From contig JAAPAO010000026.1 in NCBI GenBank assembly GCA_013115145.1, positions 1 through 64,000 of the forward strand: a DNA stretch of 64,000 bases. Direction: 5' to 3'. Below are positions 1-11,500 of the stretch, in pieces. The notes beneath the pieces are model-generated. The model did not search any database. It was not told the origin of the DNA and saw only the letters and a list, made by a program, of their open reading frames with translations. This DNA comes from Perkinsus chesapeaki. Taxonomy: Eukaryota; Perkinsozoa; Perkinsida; Perkinsidae. A program made the position numbers and the translations under genes. Positions within the stretch are counted from its first letter, which is position 1, and the number at the start of each line of letters is the position of its first letter.

Positions 1-73
<73 letters not shown>
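1..73. repeat. (CTA)n microsatellite at the window edge
   Basis: About 24 perfect CTA units. On the minus strand they read (GTA)n and begin exactly where membrane-gene copy A's last visible exon ends, so the repeat supplies the GT of that intron's donor. The repeat continues past the left edge. Confidence 0.97.
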
Positions 74-2105
74 CATTCCGCAACTGAATACAAATAGGGC
101 AAATAGAGAGTATCTTCTGTTGACTATGGGGAACAGTAATGTTTTTAACGGTGATACCTCTGGAATTGGTGTACCTGATTATTATTACTATGCATCATCA
201 CTGGGGTGGTGAATGATGATGAGATGTTACCTGGTATAACATCACTTTTAGGGCAAGGTGGCAATGCTAAATACAGGAATGAACCCATAATTGAGAGCAT
301 ACCAGATAACCAAAATGACAGTAATAGGTATCTGATAGGTAAACTACAACATTCTACATTACTAAATCACTAGTATCATTACTCGTTGGCATCAGTTAGG
401 TTCTGAGCTCTAGAGGTAAAAAGAAGTCCAAGAGCAACATTTAATAACCCAGCCCCCACATAGGAGAAAAAATATGTACCAAAAAACCTGATAACGACCA
501 GAATTAAGTGTAATATTGTCAATTGGATATTACAATGACATATTCCGAGAGAGCATTGAGCGAAATTGGCCACCACCATGGGGACCGTCTCGATCATTGA
601 GACTATTGTTATCATTTTGGTCGTTATCATTCACTACACCATCCAAGGCACTTGATCTTGTTGGATCACGACAGCAAAAGTAACTATTAAAATAAAGAGT
701 ATACATCAGTTACTATCAGTAATACAACAACAACTACTACTTACCCAGATCTACCTATTATTATGTATGATCCAACAACATCTAATGGATATAAAAAAGC
801 TGCTATACAACATGCTAATATATATATAGTCTGACCACGAAATGCTGTAGCAGCACCGAACACCAGATAGTATCTATTAGCACATTTAACGTACGTATAG
901 ATGGTGTTCTTACTACCACTTACATATGAAAAGAGCTACCTAGACCCCCAATAAGCAGTAAAAACTTAGCCTGGGTATTAATCTCAAACCATCTATGGAT
1001 AATAGGATATATCATACATATCAATGCTTCTATACCCAACCTAAGTAAACATAAGTAATAATAATAACAACATACAGTACAATGATGAGAATAATTATTA
1101 TGTAAAATATGATGATGTGTTTTTGTCGTTGATGGTATTACATAAGCATGCCTCTTACTATGGCTGCTTGACCGTACGCTGATACCTCATTAACATAAGA
1201 TGAGCGTAAACCAGCTTCAATAAGTCCTTTACATATTGATAGAACAATTCTGACGACAACAGCATATAAAAGACTAATAGTAAAGATTAAGATGTATCTT
1301 CTTTATTACATAATTTTGAGCCAGTATGTAGAATCACGATAATAAGGGCTAACAGGAGGAGGAGGGAGGGCATTGAACTCTTTATCTTCATCTTCCTGCT
1401 GTTGACGACGTTGTTGACCATATTGTGACCAAGTTGATGAAGACCTCCCCTTCAAACCAGCAGCAGTTTCTATCTCAGAACTTTCTGTAGTAAACCGATG
1501 CCACGAACTCCGGCTATCAGTACGGGCGAGAGAGCTGGTTTGACTATCACGTCGTAATCGTTGATAATAGTATATGCTTGCACTGCTGCTCTGTCGCCTC
1601 CTTGTATTATCAAAATCATATACCATTTCATCCTCGCAGATAGATACTGAACGTTGTGCCTGATATTATAGTAGACTCAATGTGAAGTGAATGTATAATA
1701 TAAGTTACTCTATCATCAATTGGTGCACTGCTCCTTTCATGTAAGGTTTCTACTCCTTCAATCAACCTTCGTTTCTTCCCTCTAACTGCTGCTGCTGTTG
1801 CTAGTGATGGTGGTATTAATGGTACACCACTTACAGTAGCTCTTCGATTGAGATTGTTAGGTATTGTTGTAGGAAATGGTGAAGCTTGAATTCCATCTGA
1901 CATAATTATAAACCACCGTACAAGTAACAAATATACCGAAATGTTATTTACCATCACAAGGAAAAGATGGATTCGGCATTGCTGGAGGTAATCCATTTGC
2001 CAATACGTCCTCATCGGTACCGTCTGATGATGATGACGAAGAAGAAGGATATGAATTTGCCTTATAATTATTTGATGTTAGATGTCTGTGATGGTCGGAG
2101 GGCAT
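74..2105 (-). CDS. Tandem multi-pass membrane protein, copy A (3' end outside window)
   Basis: I do not recognise this family. Copy A starts at the minus-strand ATG at 2105, which has an in-frame TAG just upstream. It opens with a soluble Ser/Asp-rich, Arg-rich N-terminus, then an exon ending DSTYWLKIM near 1306. Hydrophobic exons follow in the same order as in copies B and C: one at about 1130-1280; one with HRWFEINTQAKFLL (about 940-1020); one ending AAFLYPLDVVGS (about 770-900); one with CCRDPTRSS (about 550-660); one with YFFSYVGAGLLNVALGLLF (about 380-490); one with PPCPKSDVIPG (about 235-290); and one ending FVFSCGM at 74. Introns are short GT-AG. The anchors YW.K, RWFE..(S/T)QAKFL, DPT and PPCP.SD.IPG are shared by all three copies. 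The remaining C-terminal exons lie outside the window. Function unknown. Confidence 0.72.
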
Positions 2106-2574
2106 TGACGATAGAGAAAGCTAATGATACAAGACAAGAGAAAAAAGACGGCTATATTGCACGGGTATCTCATATCAGCGATGATGATAATCATCATGCT
2201 TATAATGTACAGCATGATGATAAGAAGCGGTATCATTATTGATTGCAGCAGCAGCAGCACCTAGTAGCACAAAGCAACCACTAATAACAATGGTCTATAC
2301 ACAGTACTCAACAGGTACATAACACGTTCCGAAAATAAGTGAATGCTAGCCAGTAACACATTGAATGAATGATAATAATATAATTGGAAGGATCATAATG
2401 ATGATGATGATGAGGTGGATATAAGGTGAGTAATCTATAATGACGACCAGCTACTCTTTAGCGTAAATTTATAATATACGATAAGTCATTCCCACTGGTT
2501 ACAAACGATGTTGATGATGACGACGATGTGATACAATAAAATAGTCAATCAGCTAGATGAAAATCGATCATGAT
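2106..2574. other. Spacer between membrane-gene copies B and A
   Basis: About 470 bp of AT-rich DNA with scattered ATG/ATA trinucleotide runs (for example near 2400-2420). It should hold the 3' end of copy B and the promoter of copy A. I see no further gene. Confidence 0.6.
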
Positions 2575-5500
2575 TTATTGCCTCTGCTTTTTATAGTCAA
2601 TGAGCCATACTGTACTCAATGGCAAAAATGATATAATGGAAAGTACCTAACATATATATCAGTTGTTGGTAACATACAATATAACTTATATACCAATAAG
2701 ATAATTGCGGCTATTATGTTTTCACCCTGGCAATAGTCACCAGTTATTTTGCCGATAATTATGTCTATGATACTTTGGAGAACAAACCCGAAGGATCTGA
2801 GCCCTTTAATATGGGCTGATATTTGTAAATGATATCTGTGATAAAATGGTGAATAATATGAGGGGAAGATTATTGTTACGGAGTAGGTTGATATATTTGA
2901 TGAACTGCTGATGGTAGATGTGCTTTAAAGGGCATTAAGCCCATTCCAGTGAGAATAATTGATAACGCCACAATCAAGTAATGATAAATCTCTACGTTAT
3001 TCACTTGTGCCCAATCATCTATACCATCTTCATCCACCTGAATCGTAACTTTAATATTTTTATGATAACATTTTGTAATATCACAGATTTAATAAAGTTG
3101 AGTGTCCCCAAATATACCCATCCATCAGGACCAACATTGTCAGTAACTGCTGCAGCTGATAGTACAATAGAATATGAAAGAGCCAATATTAGAGATATGA
3201 TACCAAATACGAGAACCTATAAAACAGTAATATTATAATGTACCACATTGTTATGAACTCACAGCTTTAATGGTGAAATAACCCTTGTAAACAGCCAATC
3301 CTAGTAAGAATGATATTACACCGTCAACAAATAAAGCAAAACCTGTAACCAAACCAGAGCTCTTCGGACCAATACGAGGTGTTGATATGTATAATACGAA
3401 ATCAATATAAACATAAGCTTCAACCTGACAAGGAATAAAGAAGCATCGGCGTCTAGGCATAAACCGATTGGATTGGATCTCCACAATATCTGATATTCTG
3501 TGAACTACGCAGGACTTCTGATGTAATTCCGTGAATGCTATATTCTTATGAAGGGTCAACCAACGTACACCAGCGTACTAAAGGCCAAAGTTTTTCCATC
3601 AGACTGTAGGCCAATGAAATGCACAACTGAAGAAGTGAAACTTACCATTCCACATAATACAAGTAGGATTGCATATGGGCGAAAGCGACTATTAGTGAAT
3701 GGAAGAATGACAGTTTTCCAAGGTGATACATATGGTGTAGGAGTGCCTGATAAAAGAATGGTCCGTAATAGTAGCAATTCTTTCATTGTAATCTTACCAG
3801 GAATAACATCACTACGTGGACATGGTGGTATACCCAGATAACAGAATGCTCCAACTAAAGATATCATACCAAGAGACCAGAATGCTAATATTGTATATCT
3901 GAAATTGAGGGTATACCAAATTGATGGGCATGTAGTACTCGCCAAGGTTTAGGCTCTGAGCCTGTGACTGTATTATAACGCCTAATATTATCAATAATAT
4001 CCCTGCACCAGTATAAAACCCAAAGTATATTCCGTGAAACCTGAAAATAGGTATTATGTAATATCGTGGTCATAATCCATTGGTAGCTTTTAATAAAGTG
4101 TACGAGCTCTACAAATGCGGTACCTAGACTACTTGAGGAGTTTCTCGAAACGAGGAGCTTCGATCGGAGTTCGATGTCGTTTCTTTAACATAAATACAGG
4201 TCACGCGAGCTGTTGCGTTAGAATTGAAGCGTACCCCAAAAACGCACTTACTCGGTGAACGCAATAAGATTAGCCTGAGATTGTCAGGCTGACAATAAGC
4301 CTGTTATGGTTATCCAGGTTGTGATCCACAACTTGTGGGTGCACTATGATTCATATACGATTGCCGCTTCGTACACCAAGTGCGATCCGTGAGACTCTCA
4401 CGGTGAGAGTCATACACCAAACGTTTATACAGAGTATATTTCATACAATGCCAAAATCCATACACTTAAGTTTCATTCTCGCCTAGTTTTTAAATTGTAT
4501 ACCTTATACTCCATTCCAAATTTGAATCTACGCTTCATTTGTTGCGCCTAAGGATCGAGTCTCATAGCCACAATTCGATCCATAGACTACCATTGGCTTA
4601 GCGCTCGACATACTCGTCAACATAATCCACTTCAATGCTTACTGTTTACTCGAAGTGTGCCACGCAGCGTAGCTGAGATGCTCCAGAGAGTCCCCGAGCA
4701 CATGTAATAAGCAGCTCTAACATTCAGGTCAGTATAGCATAGTGGTAATGTACAATTCTAGAATCTGGAAGGGCGCTGGTTAGATTCTCGTCGAGAATTT
4801 CTCGAGTGATGAGGATTGAAAGCCAGCACTGCTGAATCAGCAGGTTCAGGTAGAGGAACTCTACGACCTGCGGGCACTATACTGGGTTCAGCAGTTGATT
4901 CAATCAACTTGATTGATCTGTACTGACAGTACAGTACTGTCTACTTTTGTGCATGACGTACGAGTGATTGTGGTGTCGGCTACGTATCTTAGCGTCACGC
5001 TAGTAGCTTCAGTATTAATCATTTATATGAATACTTACGTAATTATTGTAGCTGTTATTATCTTACATCCTTCATAAGATAGACGGTGTTTGTTTATAAG
5101 TCTCACTAATCATCAAACCGTCATAGAACTGGCCCGAGAATTTTCGGAACATGTCGCAGAGCGGCTAGTTCACGCATCATGTTGCCAAACCTTCCTAAAG
5201 CAACGTGCAACTTGCACGGAATGAAAATTTATAGCGTCGAGGTGTATACGAGAATGGTGCGTATGAAGTTGATACAGTGTAAGAATCTAATGTGTAACAA
5301 TTTGTCGTGTATGGTATTACAGTGTATGACCTGGTGGGGTATGAATCGAAGTGTTGGATTTATATGCATCCACATTGCAAGCACTGTAGCATTGCAGGCA
5401 GTGCAAAGCACGTAATGTCCGACGTGTGATGCTTTCACTGCACTCGACTCATTTGTGCGAGTGCAAGTGGCCATTGCGCAAGAAGCACTCAACTCACTGC

Positions 5501-8500
5501 GCGTAATACACTACACATGCGACCAATTTGGGCGAAAACCGCCATATAAATGCATTGGAGGGCACGCAGTGCTTGGAAGTGCAAAACCACTACAACGGCA
5601 CGATGCGCTCGCCCGGGAATTGCTAGCTTGTGTTACTGAGGAACGCTGAGGATCGGGCTAGGAATAAGAATTGCTAAAGAGCTGCATTTCTGTACGCAGG
5701 TCGCTGGAGCGATTGATTTTTTCCTCTTCTATTGCGTAGGCTTGTTTGTGTGTCGCTCGCTCGGCTGCCGTCACAGCAGTAGTGTGTCTCCAAGCCTGTG
5801 TGATAACTCTGTCTGAGTGTTACCACGTGTGACTACTAGCCATTCTATGTTTGGTGGATGCGCTGTCAGCGCAGCGCTGAGCGACACCACGATTGCGCGT
5901 TCTATCAATGCCCAAGGGTGGAAAGTGTTGCGTTAGAAACATGGGTGGGATTAAAATTTAATCCCCTTGAAAACCTTCCATTTAATCATTAAATGAAAGG
6001 TTTGCAAGGGTTTGCAGTGAAAATGTAGACTTGTGCGGAACGGCTATCACTCTAGACTCGGTGTCCCATTAACGTGAAATCTGGTAAGCGTTTCTATGAA
6101 ACAGCCGGGTGTCTATGCTCCATAAAAAGTACGAAGGAGGTCCCGCAAGAAGGAATAGATGGACAGTTCCAATCCACAGCTCTAATAGTCCAACTCTGGT
6201 CACGGGTAACGATTACGCCCCTTTTCATGGATGTTGCATACTTCATTCAACACGATTGTTACCTTGCTAGAGTTCTTCCTAGCCTCTCATCTCCGCTCAT
6301 TCGGCCATCACTATATCTACGAGCAATACGTAGGTTCGACAACGATGATGACGGCGCTTCAAGTTGTGGGGAAATATTATGATCATCATTTGTGGGGTCA
6401 TGCACGCGGAAGTAACTATAATACACCATAATGTTGAACGCTCAATTAATGCGATGATTTCCTACGCAGATCTCGCAACCATAGCGAACGCTCCTATGGA
6501 TGATAGTGGGTATAATAGGCCGGCAAGACCATGATTAATGATAAAGATAGCTACACCACCAGGTGCCCAGGATGTAACACTGTTCTGCCATATAAAGTAG
6601 TATCTAAGAACTGTTAAATACCTATTGCTGTTGTCCCTTGTCGTGATATATTATTATTCTTACATGTATATTGGCACTGAGATTGCTCCAATGAAGAGCA
6701 AAAACTTAGCCTGAGAATGTAACTCAAACCATCTGAAGCATAATGGTGTCAAGCAATAGGTGACAATCTCCACTGAGTACCTGGGAGCGACAAGAAAAGA
6801 GCTAAACTCCGCACGGGTAGCATCTGTCGAAGATAGGGTGTCCAAAATTCTGTCGCTTAATCAAGCATACCAATCGATTCCCCATGTTCTAGGGACTTCA
6901 AAAATGGATTTCTTAGAGTTGGCTTACATCTGTATGATTTTTTATTGTCACATATAGAAATGGCGCGCAGAATGTAAAAAGCGCGCGCCCGATATAAGTT
7001 GCACACCTCAATTCCACCGGCAAACCGACGATACAACAACACAAAACACAAACTTTGAAGCCCAGACGGCTTCAACTTATGAATTCTTACAACAAAACGA
7101 AAAAAAAACGGTTAGTGACTCGAGTCCGACGAACTACCATCTTCATCTGACATCGCAAGCGCCAGATGTTGAATCACATTCACTGGCTAATATGCTTATG
7201 CTGGTGTCAGACTCAGACCTGTCAGTTTCAACTTTCCCGATCTCTCGCTCTTTTGCCCTCTCAGCCTCATCCCACCTCAAGTTCCAGTTATACTACACCA
7301 TGCAATCAACAAGCCGATCTGGAAAAGCTTTGTTTTCCGGGTTTACTTTGAACCGTAAGTTCCATATGCGCTGGAGTCTCGCATGGAGAGCTTCCCCGGA
7401 CTGCTCCGAAGAAAGGCCCAGGCCAGCTTCTGGCACCGACTCGTAGTTCAATAAATACTCTTTCACATGGTGAAGTACAACGTGAACTTTGAGAGTGCGT
7501 ACTAGACTAGTTGCATCCCATGCAGAGCCGAACCTCTCGATAGACCGCTCCCATCCATCTACTCTGTAAAGTCCAAGACACTTCTCTTTGAACTCGTGAA
7601 AAGCCTTCAATGCATTCACCAACAGAGTAGCCTTGGGAGAGAACGGTATCTTGTCATCCGCGATAACGTCAAGTAGGCGAGAGCAGCTGTTACCCTCGAG
7701 TGCGCCTTCAAAGTAGGCTGAACGCCCAATGTTGTTATCGGCAAGGGCCTTGCAGTGCCTGGTATATAGTGATCCTTTGCTGGTGCACTCGTCAGAAGGC
7801 CTTGCAAGGCTGTACAACTTATTCACAATACCAAACATCAGATGCAGAGGCGGGAGAGTTAGAAGTTCAAGAGGAGATTTGTCCCATTGTATCACTGGCT
7901 GGGCGACCACGCTATGAGCTCCATCCTTCAGATCCTGCATATGCCTTGTCCAAGTTCTACGATGCCCTGGTTCAGCTGTGTCTCGGGTACTACAGCAGAA
8001 AGGGCACGACAAGCATCGGCGAGACCTTCAAATCACACGCAATTTGTTTCGCCATTCCAAGGTGAACCATCTTCTTGAAAGCATAGCGGAGCGTTACGGT
8101 GGTGAAATCGACGAAAGATCAAGAGAGTGAAACACCCGATGCCCCGTCACGCACGCGCAATGTTTCGACACAACCTGTCGGTCGCATGCGTGCAATTTCT
8201 TAGCGACGCCGATCGATATGACTAGCACGAAGCTGTTGCCAACAACCATGTTTCATGCGGAGCAGAAATGTACCGCTGGCATAGGTTGATGATTTTAACC
8301 ACTCCCCCCCCCCCGATCCGGGAGATGTGCACGGGTACATCAATTACAGCATAGCCGAACGATGTACGCGTGCGCATAGAAACATCAGCGAGTAAGGAGT
8401 TACCGCTAGGGCAACAGAGTTTGTCCCTCGGTTTCCGACCCAACCGGATCGACTCCATCACCCGCTGTGTTTCTCCTATCCCACACTCTCGTGTGAGAGG

Positions 8501-11500
8501 AGATTTCATTGATGGAATCGCAACCAAAGATCTGTTCCAGATTATGCCTTGTCTCCGCGCCCTCACCCATACCAATGACGAAGTTCTTGAGAACACTATT
8601 AGGGGCGGGGATGTACTTCGATCCTTCCTCCATGGTCACGATGTTGACAGATACCTTGAGGAACTGCTGACCACCATCAAACTGCAGTTTCAGCCTAGTC
8701 ACGCGGTTAGCTTCGTTACCAGTCACCACACCAAATAACGCCTCGACATCATTGCATATACCAAAAGGGGTAGAGATTGGATCAGCCTGAGTGTCTGACT
8801 GCAATAGAAGCTTTTCCGGCCGAAATAGGTGACCGAAAATTTCCCATCGTTCCTCCCATGCATTCCTCAGACCACCCTTGGGGAACTGAATACCCTCACG
8901 TCGCAAGACTTTGCAGAGTTCTCGAGCACTCTTCTGACCGAGTCCCAGGTGTCCTAGGCGCAGAAGATCTCGTGCCCCCTCGCGACTCAATTCAGTTGAC
9001 TTCAGGCGAGGTCGATAGGAGACTGGGCATAATGCAAGGAACTCGTTAGAACCCAGGGATACACCAGGAAGGACCAGGAAGGACCACTCGTTAGAACCAA
9101 GGAAGAGCCGAAGGATGAGAGCCACCGGCTTCTGTTGCAGCCTCCTCGAACTTCTCCTTCAGGCGCTGTGCCACCATCTTGTCAACATACTTCCGGGCTT
9201 TCGCCCTTTCAGCAAATATCTTGCCTGCTGCGTGAGGACGCTTCAGAGCCAGCTTGCAGAGCTTGTCGTTGTGCTCATTCTCTGGTAAGCCGCACCGCGT
9301 GCATATCTTCTTGATGGGCGAGTGCTTAGCAGGTCTACCGGGCTTGGGTGTGTCGGACTTGAACTTTTCCTTCTCGTTGGATAAGCACTTGGAGGCAATG
9401 CAACATATCTTGCACCGATTACCCTCAGCACAAACTACAGACGTTCGGGTCTCAACAACGTCATAGTCCCTTGCGAGGCTGTCGTAGCACTGGCGCTTCT
9501 CCCGAGCCCATATGCCGTAATCGGTTATGCCTCTCTCAAAGTCGCCCAGCCGAGTGCTACACGGGTTGCAGAGCACCTTAGGAAGACGAATGTTTGCCAA
9601 CTCCCGTTTAAAGTCGAACTGATAGAACCTCAAGGCTCGGTCGCATAATTGTGCGCTCGGCGGAGACCTCTTTGTTTGTCGCCTTACCAGTTTAAGCCGC
9701 GTGAAGCAGAACCGGCAAACGCAGTACAGCTTACTGATGTGGTAGTCATCAACAGCAGGGGTGGGCACCTCGATCCGGTCCGGTCAGTCCGGTTTGTCCG
9801 GTTTGTCCGGTCCGTCCGTCCGGCGGAACGGAGCCGACCGGATTAAGCAACCCGTCTTGAGTCCAGTCCGGTTCGGGTCTGTCCGGTCCGATCCGGTTAG
9901 TCCGGTCAGTCCGGTCATCTGGCTATGGTGCCGTTCGTTGCCAGTGCATCTTTTGGGCGCGCGCAATCTCTAGTAATGCAGCGCGCGCCTTAAATGGGAT
10001 CTGTGTGATTCACATTGCGAGCAGATAATACGCCGACCAAATTACGCATAGTATGATATTATTCTTGTCGAGTTGGGTCAAGCAACGGCTGCTTTATAAT
10101 TCGCATCGAATCATTGGCTGTGGTTAACTGACTCCTTCCATCGAATTTCTGCCAGCAGCAGCCCTCCAAACGCAATGTTAGCTAGCCCCCTACCCAGTGG
10201 CACCCCAAATGGGTCCCCACCCACCTTAAGGAAAAGTAGTACGCAATCTACAGGGTATCCGTTCCTCGGTAAATTTCAGCAGGTAGACCGAGTAAAAGGC
10301 AAAAAATGAGAAGGAGCACTATTCCGGACCGTTTTACCTTGGAATTCGCGGACCAGTTCGAGAAAATAGAAAACGGCTACGTTGAATGCAGAAGATGCGG
10401 CTGAGAGGTCAGATTTACACATGGAAGTTACAAAAATATGATTAATCATAAGTGTGAGAATGCGCGCCGTACACGAAAACGAGGGAAAACCGATGCGGAG
10501 GGATCTAAAATGATGGATCAATTTGTTGAAGAAGGCTTTCACGAGAAGACCACCGAGCTTATTTTGCAAATGGTGAGTACCATCTTCCGGTCTACTTAGT
10601 AGACTCTACTAGCGTGCTCTCGCCGCTAGGTTGATTCGAAATTTTCGAAGATGTCAGATAATTACCGACTCCGTACCACCGTGCATAGTCGAAAAACGTG
10701 GGTTTCGTGATTTGCTTCAACACTTAACAAGGGGAAGTTACACATGCCCATCATCAAGAACAACAAGAAGGTGAGTCCCTATTGTCAAGCCCTTATCATT
10801 GAGTGGCGCAGTGTTAGAAAATTGGATAAGCTGCATGAACAATGCCAGCAGAGTACGAAAGACAAATTATCTCCCGATGTCGTGTGCAACGCAGTGTCAT
10901 TGACAGCTGACGTATGGACGAGAAAACATAGAAGCTCCCTCTTGGGTGTCATGTGCCACTATCGGCAAACTTCAACCGTCGACTTTAATCAATCGATCGA
11001 TAAGGTTAGAATAGTTTGAAAACGTTGGAAAGGCTGGTTGGGTAAGGTTGTCCGGGCCGGCGACCTGAAGACGGCAGCAATAGCCTTGCACCCTATAAAA
11101 GGGTCCCACACCGCAGAGAAGCATTTCGAAGTGCTCACGGGAGCCATTAGCAGAATGCAGCAACTGGACAGGGTAATATATGATGATCGTTGCAGCACAT
11201 CGATAATATATGCACTGCTAGTAGGTTTATTTTATTGTGACTGATAGAGGGAGTGCCATCAAGAAGTGTTGGACAAATGAAGAACTACTCTCCAACGAAT
11301 TACCCAAGCTGCAAGCATAGCTACCATGTGCAGCGCATTCTTTACACTTGTGCGTGTGTAATGCACTAAGTATGTTTCGGAAGAACCCTGCTGCATTGGC
11401 GAAGCGAAATGGTTCAGATGGTATAGACAATTTGATTGATGGCCTAAATCCACCTCAACCCACAAATAGTGATGATATCGCAAGCACATCAGATGATGAA

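Noticed and set aside
6660-6957. Short frames at 6660-6957 and 12645-12875 that share a protein sequence
   Set aside because: Both run across the transposon inverted repeats, which explains the shared sequence. They are not paired genes.
9784-9973. Short Ser/Gly/Arg frames at about 9.76-9.97 kb
   Set aside because: Produced by the GTCCGGT repeat array in several frames; no conserved protein.
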